A program made the translations under genes and the position numbers. Under the pieces are notes generated by a model. The model saw nothing but the letters and a program-made list of their open reading frames with translations, was not told the origin of the DNA and made no database searches. Positions 1-6,503 of a stretch of 10,155 nucleotides of DNA are shown piece by piece. The DNA comes from Caryophanales bacterium UBA7476. Its GTDB lineage: Bacteria > Bacillota_I > Bacilli_A > RF39 > UBA660. The stretch is taken from contig DLOU01000043.1 in assembly GCA_002477275.1 (NCBI GenBank), positions 14,071 through 24,225 on the forward strand. Direction: 5' to 3'. Numbering within the stretch: the first letter of the stretch is position 1; every line of letters starts with the position of its first letter.

Positions 1-1
1 T

Positions 2-1087
2 GGTCCTCCTGGTGTAGGTAAAACTTCTATTGCAACTGCTATGATTAATGATTTGGGAATAAGATATAGATTTTTAAATGCTGTTGTAAATTCAAAAAAA
101 GATATAGATATTGTTATTGAAGAAGCTAAAATGTATGATGGAATAGTTCTTATAATGGATGAAATACATCGTCTTAATAAAGACAAACAGGATGTTCTTC
201 TTCCTCAGCTTGAAAGTGGTTTAATTACATTAATTGGTATGACTACTTCTAATCCATATCATTCTATTAATCCTGCAATTAGAAGTAGATGTCAATTGTT
301 TGAACTACATGAACTTGATACTAAAGATATTTTAAATGGTCTTAAAAAAGCTATAAAACACCCTGATTTAGATGGAATTAAGATAGATAATAAATCACTC
401 AACTTGATAGCAAAACTCTCTGGGAGCGACTTAAGATATGCTTATAATCTTCTTGAAGTATGTTTTTATGCTTCATCTGATAAAGTTATTTCTGAAGAGG
501 ATGTTAGAAGAGTAAATAGTAAACCGGTATTTTTTGCTGATAAGGGTGATGATGGTCATTATGATGTTTTAAGTGGGCTTCAAAAATCTATTCGTGGTAG
601 TGATGTTAATGCTAGCCTTCATTATGCAGCTAGACTTGTTCGAGAAGAAGATTTAGATTCTTTATTTAGAAGACTTTCTGTTATTGCATATGAAGATATT
701 GGACTTGCTAATCCTTCTATAGGTCCTAGGCTTGATGCTGCTATTAATGCTTGTCTTAGAGTTGGTCTTCCAGAAGGAAGAATTCCGATTGGTGAAATAA
801 TAGTTGAAATGGCTCTTTCCCCAAAAAGTAATACAAGTCATGTTGCTTTTGATCTAGCATTACAAGATATTGATGATGGAAATGTAGGCCGTATTCCGGA
901 ACATATTAGAACTGATTCACCTCTTTATAAATATCCTCATGATTATCCAGGTAATTATGTTGTTCAGCAATATTTACCTGATAAAATTAAAGATAAAGTA
1001 TACTATACTCCTAAAAGTATTGGCTATGAGGCTAATTTTAAACAAGTCTATGATAAATTAAATAAAATAAAGGATGATTCTAAATAA
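2..1087 (+). CDS. rarA: RarA/MgsA replication-associated recombination ATPase, 5' truncated
   Basis: This is an AAA+ ATPase of the RarA/MgsA/WRNIP1 family, a clamp-loader-like protein that acts at stalled replication forks. The frame is already open at base 2, where GPPGVGKTS (Walker A) is encoded at 2-28, so the first ATG in the window at 41 is internal. The rest of the AAA+ core follows: Walker B MDEIH at about 155-169, the sensor 1 stretch TTSNP at about 244-258, and an arginine-finger segment AIRSRCQ at 275-295. The C-terminal half has the family signatures GHYDVLSGLQKSIRGSD and RLSVIAYEDIGLANP. About 361 residues are present. RarA proteins run to about 420 with Walker A near residue 50, so only the N-terminal 45-50 residues should be missing. 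The last codons and the TAA stop lie inside a hairpin terminator shared with the convergent holA. Identification is secure; the true start is outside the window. Confidence 0.96.
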   Translation, partial: GPPGVGKTSIATAMINDLGIRYRFLNAVVNSKKDIDIVIEEAKMYDGIVLIMDEIHRLNKDKQDVLLPQLESGLITLIGMTTSNPYHSINPAIRSRCQLFELHELDTKDILNGLKKAIKHPDLDGIKIDNKSLNLIAKLSGSDLRYAYNLLEVCFYASSDKVISEEDVRRVNSKPVFFADKGDDGHYDVLSGLQKSIRGSDVNASLHYAARLVREEDLDSLFRRLSVIAYEDIGLANPSIGPRLDAAINACLRVGLPEGRIPIGEIIVEMALSPKSNTSHVAFDLALQDIDDGNVGRIPEHIRTDSPLYKYPHDYPGNYVVQQYLPDKIKDKVYYTPKSIGYEANFKQVYDKLNKIKDDSK

Positions 1088-1097
1088 TCATCCTTTT
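1069..1097. terminator. Bidirectional terminator between rarA and holA
   Basis: A perfect 11-bp inverted repeat pairs 1069-1079 with 1086-1096 around the 6-base loop CTAAAT. A T run (1094-1097) ends the plus-strand side, and the minus-strand side reads into TATTTTATTT. The stem covers the last codons of rarA, whose TAA stop is at 1085-1087, and abuts the holA stop at 1098-1096. One hairpin therefore ends both convergent genes. Confidence 0.8.
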
Positions 1098-2016
1098 ATA
1101 AATTAATAATATACATAAGCATTTGATCTTTACTATTTACTTTTCCTGATTTAATTTTATAGTCCATCTCACCTAAGTTTTGAATTAATTTTGTTAATTC
1201 TTTTCTACTTACATTTCTTAGAAGTTCCATTGTTTTTTCTATTCTGTATGGATGTTGTGAAAGAGTTTTTGCTATTGTATCTTTTGATTTTCTTTCATCC
1301 ATCATTAGATCTACTTGAATCATTAATCTAAGTTGGCTTTCTAGAAGAGCTGTTAAAGCTATATCATCTATACCATATTCTCCTAGTTTTTCATACTTTT
1401 CAAGTGCTCTTCTTTTATCTTTAGATGCAATATATTTTACAAGATCAAATACTAAATTATTTGAATCACCAAGATGTTTTACAACTAGAGTTTCTATATC
1501 TTCGTCAGTTATATTTTTATCATCTTCTTTGTAGTTAATTAGTTTATCACATTCACTTTTAATTATATCTATATTATTGTTTGAATACTCAATTAACTTA
1601 TTTATACTCTTTGTATCAATTTTATATCCTTTTAGGATATTTTTTATTTCTTTTTCTAGATTTGCTTCTAATTTTAGATAATTTGTTTTCTTTTTTAACT
1701 CTTTATTTATCTTTTTTGTCATATTTAGTTTATTTGTGGTTAAAATAAGTAAATTATCATCATTTGGTGATTCTAAGTATTTAAATAGATGCTCTGTTAA
1801 TTTATCATCTTCTAATTTATTGATGTTTTTAATAATTATTATTTTTTTATCTGTTAAAAATGAGTATGTATCTAAATCGTTTAATGCATTTTCAAGTGAT
1901 TCTTCATCTAAATCGTATATTGATTTTGTTGCTTCTTTAAATCCTTTTTCTATTAATGAATCTATTTCATTATTTAGAAGATATATGTCGTTATATTCAA
2001 TTAAATAATTATTCAT
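1096..2016 (-). CDS. holA: DNA polymerase III subunit delta
   Basis: This is the delta subunit of the clamp loader, which opens the beta sliding clamp during loading onto primed DNA. About 306 residues is close to the family length of 330-350. The N-terminus MNNYLIEYNDIYLLNNEIDS fits the usual Y-L-I-x-G-x-(D/E)-x-Y/F-L start. The C-terminal collar shows SQHPYRIEKTMELLRNVS followed by GEMDYKIKSGKVN, matching the HPYR...LDxxIKTG pattern of HolA. No working Walker A is seen, as expected for delta. The gene overlaps the end of alaS: the chosen ATG at 2016-2014 reads ATGAATAA across the alaS stop. A TTG two codons upstream (2022-2020) would add two residues; ATG is preferred because it brings the conserved start to residue 1, but neither start has a strong ribosome binding site, so translational coupling to alaS is likely. 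As last gene of the T-box operon it should follow alanine-tRNA control. Confidence 0.9.
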   Translation of the reverse strand: MNNYLIEYNDIYLLNNEIDSLIEKGFKEATKSIYDLDEESLENALNDLDTYSFLTDKKIIIIKNINKLEDDKLTEHLFKYLESPNDDNLLILTTNKLNMTKKINKELKKKTNYLKLEANLEKEIKNILKGYKIDTKSINKLIEYSNNNIDIIKSECDKLINYKEDDKNITDEDIETLVVKHLGDSNNLVFDLVKYIASKDKRRALEKYEKLGEYGIDDIALTALLESQLRLMIQVDLMMDERKSKDTIAKTLSQHPYRIEKTMELLRNVSRKELTKLIQNLGEMDYKIKSGKVNSKDQMLMYIINL

Positions 2017-4699
2017 TTTCAAATACTTTCTTTATATCGTTTTTTATTTCATCTAATAATGTTAAATCTTTACCAGCTCCTTGGGCGAAAGTTTTACTTC
2101 CCCCTCCTCCACCAGCTGATGAAGTTGCTGCTTTTTTAACTAAAGCTCCGGCATTTATATTAGATTCACTTCTACAAATATAGTTTACACTTCCATCTGT
2201 TTTTTTATTTATAAAGAATATACAACCAGGCTTTATTTCGTTTATTAATGTGTCTGCTACTGTTTTTAATATGGAAATATCCATATTATCTGTTTCCATT
2301 ATTAGACCATTAATATTGTTATATATTTGAACTTTATCACGATATTTATCTAAGTTTTTAATTGTTAATTTGGTTTTTTCTTCTTCATATGATTTTTCAA
2401 GTTCTTTAACATCTTTTTGAATAGTCATAAGTATATTTTGATATTTTATTATATCTTCATAACTTTCTAAACTAGGATTTTCTACTTCATCTTCAAAAGT
2501 TAAATTTATTCCATATTCTTTAGCTTCTTCTATAATGTTTTTTGCTTTCATAAGTAGTTTAAGTATTTCATCATTATACGGTTTTATAATACTATATAGA
2601 GTACTTTCAAGTTTATTATATGTACAAGCTTCTATTCTATAAGTATTAGCTCCTTTTGATTCATATGAATAGATTGCAAATTTCTTAATATTCTGTGTAT
2701 TTGATGTGTGAGTTCCACCGCATAATTCGATTGATTTACCCATTTTAACTACACGCACTGTATCTCCATATTTTTCTGAGAATAATGCCATTGCACCAAG
2801 TTTTTTTGCTTTTTCTAATGGCATTACTTCTGTTGATACTATTAATCCTTCATTAATCATTCTATTAACCATATTTTCTGCTTCAATTATTTTATCTGGT
2901 GTTAATTTTTTTGAGAATGTTATATCAAGTCTTAATCTATCTCCATCTACGTAACTACCTGCTTGATGTACATCACCTTCAAGTAGTGTTCTTACAGCAT
3001 AGTGTAATAAGTGAACACTACTATGATTTTTTTCTATTTCTTTTCTTCTTTCACTATCAAGTACTAATTCACAAACTTCATTTTCCTTTAAACTTCCGTC
3101 TAACACTTTAATTTTATGTATATTTTGTCCATTAGGTCCTTTAAATACATCTAGTACTCTTGCTTTAAAGGTATCACCTATTATCATACCGGTATCACTA
3201 ACTTGACCACCTGCTTCTGCATAGAAACATGTTCTTTCTAGTGCTACTAATCCTTCTGATTCTAATGTATCTGTTCTTTTTTCATCTTTAAATAAGGCTA
3301 TTATTTTTGTTTTTAGACGGTATATACCATATACAAATGTAGAATTATCTTTAAAGTCTAATAAGTATTCTTTTTGACTAGCCATTTTTGTTTTTGATAC
3401 TTGATTTTTTCTTGCTAGTTCTTTTTGTTCTTCCATACATTTATCAAATTCATCTTTATCTGTAGTAAAGCCTTGCTCGTTTAAATATTCTAATGTAAGT
3501 TCAAATGGGAATCCATATGTATCATATAGTTTAAATGTATCTTTACCACTTATTTTTTTATCTTCAGCTTGCTCAATTAATTCTTTTAATATTTTTTCAC
3601 CATCACTTAGTGTTTTTAAGAACAAGTTTTCTTCCTCTAGTATTTCATTTTTAACTTTTTCTTTTGTATCTTTAAGATGTGGGTAAGCTTCTTCCATTGT
3701 ATCTACTACACTGTCTACTAATTTATACATAAATGCTTTCTTTTGACCAAGTGTTCTTCCAAATCTTTCGCTTCTTCTAAGCAGTCTTCTTAATACATAT
3801 CCTCTTCCTGTATTTTCAAAATATGCTCCATCACTTAATGCAAATGTGATTGTTCTAATATGATCTGCTATTACTTTAAATGATGTTTGTCCATTATACT
3901 CTACTCCTGTTACTTCTTCAATTTGTTTAATTATATCTTTAAATAAGTCTGTTTCAAAGTTAGAATCTACATCTTGAAATACCATACACCATCTTTCAAG
4001 CCCTGCACCTGTATCAATATTTTTATGTGGTAATTCTTTATAATCTTTTCTTTCTAGCCCTTCTTCTTGATTAAATTGACTAAATACATTGTTCCAAATC
4101 TCTACATATCGTTCTTGTTCATCGTCATTTTTAAATTTTTCTAATGCATCACCATTTTCATCATATTTTTCTCCTCTATCAAAAAATATTTCTGAATCTG
4201 GTCCACATGGTCCTGCACCAATCTCCCAAAAGTTTTCATCTAATTTTACAATGTGATCTTCTGGCATTCCTAGTGATTTCCATTTGTTAAATGCTTCAGT
4301 ATCATCTGTATAAATAGTTACATATAATTTTTCTATTGGAATGTTAAACCATTTTTCACTAGTTAATAGTTCATAACTAAATTCAATAGCTTCATTTTTA
4401 AAATAGTCTCCTATAGAAAAATTACCCATCATTTCAAAGAATGTTTGATGTCTTTTTGTTACTCCGACGTTTTCTATATCGTTTGTTCTAATACATTTTT
4501 GGATACTAGTTAACCTTTTTGAATCAGGTACTATTGTTCCATCAAAATACTTTTTTAATGGTGTAACCCCTGCATTAACCCATAAAAGTGTATCGTCATT
4601 TACTGGTACTAATGATGCACTTTCTATTATCTTATGTTTTTTTGATTTAAAGAAATCAAACCACATTTTTCTAATTTCGTTGTGTGTCATATATTTCAT
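2009..4699 (-). CDS. alaS: Alanyl-tRNA synthetase
   Basis: This cytoplasmic class II synthetase charges tRNA-Ala and has its own editing domain that removes mischarged Ser and Gly. At 896 residues it is full length. The aminoacylation domain shows RHQTFFEMMGNFSIGDYFK (motif 2 region, residues 83-101) and DTGAGLERW (229-237). The editing domain carries the metal-binding set H559-S-S-V-H563 and C660-G-G-T-H664. The C-Ala domain near the end has a glycine run (863-867) followed by SKTFAQGAGKD. The ATG at 4699 is chosen over one three codons later because AGAGGT sits 8 bases upstream, inside the last codons of the preceding gene. Only 4 bases separate the two genes. It is the third gene of the operon behind an alanine T-box leader, which fits control by uncharged tRNA-Ala. 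The stop overlaps the start of holA. No defects are seen in the catalytic or editing motifs. Confidence 0.98.
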   Translation of the reverse strand: MKYMTHNEIRKMWFDFFKSKKHKIIESASLVPVNDDTLLWVNAGVTPLKKYFDGTIVPDSKRLTSIQKCIRTNDIENVGVTKRHQTFFEMMGNFSIGDYFKNEAIEFSYELLTSEKWFNIPIEKLYVTIYTDDTEAFNKWKSLGMPEDHIVKLDENFWEIGAGPCGPDSEIFFDRGEKYDENGDALEKFKNDDEQERYVEIWNNVFSQFNQEEGLERKDYKELPHKNIDTGAGLERWCMVFQDVDSNFETDLFKDIIKQIEEVTGVEYNGQTSFKVIADHIRTITFALSDGAYFENTGRGYVLRRLLRRSERFGRTLGQKKAFMYKLVDSVVDTMEEAYPHLKDTKEKVKNEILEEENLFLKTLSDGEKILKELIEQAEDKKISGKDTFKLYDTYGFPFELTLEYLNEQGFTTDKDEFDKCMEEQKELARKNQVSKTKMASQKEYLLDFKDNSTFVYGIYRLKTKIIALFKDEKRTDTLESEGLVALERTCFYAEAGGQVSDTGMIIGDTFKARVLDVFKGPNGQNIHKIKVLDGSLKENEVCELVLDSERRKEIEKNHSSVHLLHYAVRTLLEGDVHQAGSYVDGDRLRLDITFSKKLTPDKIIEAENMVNRMINEGLIVSTEVMPLEKAKKLGAMALFSEKYGDTVRVVKMGKSIELCGGTHTSNTQNIKKFAIYSYESKGANTYRIEACTYNKLESTLYSIIKPYNDEILKLLMKAKNIIEEAKEYGINLTFEDEVENPSLESYEDIIKYQNILMTIQKDVKELEKSYEEEKTKLTIKNLDKYRDKVQIYNNINGLIMETDNMDISILKTVADTLINEIKPGCIFFINKKTDGSVNYICRSESNINAGALVKKAATSSAGGGGGSKTFAQGAGKDLTLLDEIKNDIKKVFENE

Positions 4700-4703
4700 A
4701 TTA

Positions 4704-5252
4704 TTATACCTCTTTTTCTAATATTTCTTTTGTTCTTTCAATTACTTTATTTATGTTGCTATTGTTTAAAATAAAGTAATCTGCAAAAGCAATTGGACCG
4801 CCTTTATATAGATTTTCTATTTCTGAAATATCTCTATATTTTATTGCTTCTTTATCAAATGGTCTATTTGGTCTAGTACCAACTCTTTCATATCTTAATT
4901 TTTTATCTGCAATCACACAGATAAGTTTTAAATTTGGAAATCTTTCTATTAAGTGTTTATATTCTTGCCATGAGTATAATCCATCTAATACTACGTTGTT
5001 AGTCTTTAACTCATTTCGAATGTCATTTTCAAAATATTTTGCATAAAACTCTAAACCATGTTTTTTTCTTAATTCTTCTCTAAATTCTTTTTCACTTTTT
5101 CCATCTGCTGTTCTTTCAATTCCAGCCTCGTTCATTAGTTTATATGTTATTCCACCAAAATATAATTTTGTCCAGCCTAACTTTTCTAAATAGTCTGTTA
5201 CTATACTTTTTCCACTACCACTCATTCCTACTACTGCTATTAATTTATTCAT
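4704..5252 (-). CDS. UPF0200 / dephospho-CoA-kinase-like P-loop NTPase
   Basis: This is a small nucleoside-kinase-fold protein of 182 residues. Walker A GMSGSGKS is at residues 9-16 with I17 in place of the more common T. VVLDGLYSWQEY (87-98) forms the second strand, a LID-like arginine-rich segment RYERVGTRPNRP spans 120-131, and AFADYFILNN (155-164) is the typical closing strand. The pattern resembles the UPF0200 adenylate-kinase-like proteins known mainly from archaea. It also resembles dephospho-CoA kinase, but the usual DAD substrate motif of CoaE after Walker A is absent: the matching place reads YFGGITYKLM. I therefore do not assign coaE; the substrate is unknown and a nucleotide or CoA precursor is only inference. 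The ATG at 5252 has GGAGG 7 bases upstream within the end of the previous gene, leaving a 1-base gap, so the two are probably translated together. alaS follows after 4 bases. Confidence 0.75.
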   Translation of the reverse strand: MNKLIAVVGMSGSGKSIVTDYLEKLGWTKLYFGGITYKLMNEAGIERTADGKSEKEFREELRKKHGLEFYAKYFENDIRNELKTNNVVLDGLYSWQEYKHLIERFPNLKLICVIADKKLRYERVGTRPNRPFDKEAIKYRDISEIENLYKGGPIAFADYFILNNSNINKVIERTKEILEKEV

Positions 5253-5253
5253 A

Positions 5254-5793
5254 TTAAACCTCCATTTTCTCGTTTTCTATTATATAATTTATATTTTTAT
5301 TTTGTGACTCATTATTATTATCAATAATATATTTAAATTTATTATAGTTATCTATTGCTTTTTCTGTTATGTGATTTTTTTCTTCTTCTGTTAATGAATT
5401 ATTATGGTTATTTCTATTTATTTTAATTGAACATACATTGTCATATTTTCTTTCAAAATATTCTATTTCTTCTGGAAATCTTACATCTGTAATAATAAAT
5501 GTATCAAAGTAATCTTGTAGTATTTCTATATCCTCATTTAATCTATCTAATAGAAAATATTTTTTATTATGTTTTTCTCTTATTATTTCTATTCCCATTT
5601 TTTGAAGAAATTCTCTTGGTTTTTTATCTTTGTCAGGATTCCAATTTAAGCATTTTTTTGCATATTCATATAATGGCTCTGTTATCTGCATTATACATGC
5701 TTTGTGCTCTTTTTTTTCTAATTCTTCTTTTAACAAATTTCCAAATGTAGTTTTACCACTCTCTGCTTTACCTGCTATTAAATATATTTTCAT
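5254..5793 (-). CDS. Deoxynucleoside monophosphate kinase-like protein
   Basis: This 179-residue P-loop kinase resembles the phage-type dNMP kinases (T4 gp1 group), which phosphorylate dNMPs to dNDPs. Walker A GKAESGKTT is at residues 8-16. The family hallmark ITDVRFPEEIEYFE is at 101-114, with D103 and R105 as likely substrate or catalytic residues. INRNNHNNS and HITEKAIDNY (141-150) match the C-terminal part, where the family has an I-x-R strand and an H-x-S/T-E segment before a predicted D-x-x-I-x-N strand, here KYIIDNN. The start at 5793 is supported by AGGAGAG at 5804-5798. It is the first gene after the alanine T-box leader, so it is the gene whose ribosome binding site the leader can mask. 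A metabolic link with alaS is not obvious. A related kinase substrate cannot be excluded; the fold is secure, the exact reaction is not. Confidence 0.75.
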   Translation of the reverse strand: MKIYLIAGKAESGKTTFGNLLKEELEKKEHKACIMQITEPLYEYAKKCLNWNPDKDKKPREFLQKMGIEIIREKHNKKYFLLDRLNEDIEILQDYFDTFIITDVRFPEEIEYFERKYDNVCSIKINRNNHNNSLTEEEKNHITEKAIDNYNKFKYIIDNNNESQNKNINYIIENEKMEV

Positions 5794-5799
5794 ATTTCT

Positions 5800-5831
5800 C
5801 TCCTAAAAAATAAAAAGACCATTTTTAGGAG
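5800..5831 (-). promoter_or_regulatory. Putative Shine-Dalgarno sequestering hairpin of the T-box
   Basis: CTCCTAAAAA (5831-5822) is perfectly complementary to TTTTTAGGAG (5809-5800), giving a 10-bp stem with a 12-base loop. The downstream arm contains the AGGAG ribosome binding site of the dNMP-kinase-like gene. The upstream arm also serves as the 3' strand that pairs with AGGA of the T-box. No T run follows the stem, so it would act on translation rather than termination. Confidence 0.55.
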
Positions 5832-5867
5832 GACATAAATGCCCGGTACCATCCTAAATTTGGTCTT
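5805..5867 (-). terminator. Terminator-like hairpin overlapping the T-box
   Basis: The 16-base arm at 5867-5852 (AAGACC...TTTAGGA) pairs with 5830-5815 (TCCTAAA...GGTCTT) with 14 of 16 matches, and is followed by TTTATTTTTT (5814-5805). This looks like an intrinsic terminator. However, its upper part, TTTAGGA with TCCTAAA, is the same helix that closes the antiterminator around the T-box bulge, so it does not simply compete with it. It may instead lengthen the tRNA-bound form. Confidence 0.45.
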
Positions 5868-6011
5868 GATTTTGATAACGGTCACCCGTAAAACTCATGA
5901 AGTAGCTTCCTAATACTATTCTAACTCTTTACACCTAACAGAGTCTCTCTTTAAGAAATTATATTAGTACTCAGTTTCAATCAACGTTTTATGTACTTAT
6001 TTGACATGTTT

Positions 6012-6040
6012 ATTTTATCAAATTATTTTATTTATTTCAA
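6012..6040 (-). promoter_or_regulatory. Promoter of the T-box/alaS operon
   Basis: A -35 element TTGAAA (6040-6035) and a -10 element TAAAAT (6017-6012) are separated by exactly 17 bases; each matches the sigma-A consensus at five of six positions. Transcription would start near 6005, about 25-30 bases before Stem I of the T-box. Confidence 0.75.
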
Positions 6041-6062
6041 TATCTTTTTAATAATTATTTAA

Positions 6063-6482
6063 CTAAGCTGTTTTTAATTGTTTGTTGCTCTCATCATTTT
6101 CAAAATAATTATCCCAATTTTTAGCTAGTGCTTTTACCGTTGTAAATTTTAGTATACCCTGCTTTTCTAATTCTATATAACTATCTACTTTTCTTTCTTT
6201 TGCTATTTTTGCTAATTCTTTTGTGAAAATATTTTCGTTTACATTTTTAATTGTTCCATCATTATAAATTAATAATGCTCTATTTTTAATTTCGTTTTCT
6301 CTACTGATTGATGTATATATAATTATATTATTTATTTTTCTTTTTGGTAATTCTTTCATTGGAGGTTTTTTAGTATTTGATTCTACACCGTTAAAAGAAT
6401 TCTCCATAGAGTAATCATTTTGTGAAATTCCTTCATTCCATATATTTATAATTGATAAATTGTTTTTTTCTAGTGTTATCAT
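6063..6482 (-). CDS. Hypothetical protein, 139 residues
   Basis: I do not recognise the family. The protein has no signal peptide or membrane segment, so it is probably cytoplasmic. The first 50 residues are polar and probably disordered (Asn/Ser-rich, then KKPPMKELPKRK). A compact part then begins with two likely beta strands, NNIIIYTSIS (51-60) and ALLIYNDGTIKNV (69-81), followed by charged helices, including FTKELAKIAKERKVDSYIELEKQG. The ATG at 6482 has AAGAGG about 8 bases upstream, and the gene starts 21 bases after the permease stop, so the two are probably one operon. It is the only gene in the window ending in TAG. No clear terminator follows before the T-box promoter. Any function, for example as a partner of the permease, is speculation. 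Confidence 0.7.
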   Translation of the reverse strand: MITLEKNNLSIINIWNEGISQNDYSMENSFNGVESNTKKPPMKELPKRKINNIIIYTSISRENEIKNRALLIYNDGTIKNVNENIFTKELAKIAKERKVDSYIELEKQGILKFTTVKALAKNWDNYFENDESNKQLKTA

Positions 6483-6503
6483 ACTATACCTCTTCTCTTT
6501 TTA

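Larger units (their letters stand above)
5800..5980 (-). promoter_or_regulatory. T-box riboswitch leader, alanine specific
   Basis: The leader binds tRNA-Ala and senses its charging state. On the minus strand the parts appear in order. Stem I base pairs AAACT (5977-5973) with AGTTT (5895-5891), with GA/ATGAG next to it like a K-turn. AGTA (5971-5968) faces GAA and the specifier GCT (5906-5904), an alanine codon. CTAAT (5967-5963) pairs with ATTAG (5914-5910). AGAGAG (5950-5945) is followed by the distal helix ACTCT/AGAGT with the GGTG-containing loop. Stem III is ACGG-GTGA-CCGT (5889-5878). The T-box AGGATGGTACCGGGC (5855-5841) has UGGU, able to pair with ACCA, which fits the A discriminator of tRNA-Ala. 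Downstream of it lie competing hairpins that include the Shine-Dalgarno of the first gene. Specifier, T-box and downstream alaS agree, so the call is firm. The output mechanism is inferred. Confidence 0.95.

Noticed and set aside
41..1087. ATG at 41 as the start of rarA
   Set aside because: The same frame is open from base 2 and encodes the Walker A motif there, so 41 is internal and the gene is cut by the window edge.
1736..3111. Plus-strand open frames opposite holA and alaS
   Set aside because: They are antisense to genes with clear family motifs, lack ribosome binding sites, and read as low-complexity Phe/Leu/Ser-rich translations of AT-rich DNA.
4704..5252. Naming this gene coaE
   Set aside because: Walker A and fold agree, but the DAD motif expected after the P-loop is missing and the sequence looks closer to UPF0200.
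5800..6005. A small RNA or other riboswitch class in this gap
   Set aside because: The T-box core, specifier codon, AGAGAG motif and Stem III explain the whole stretch.
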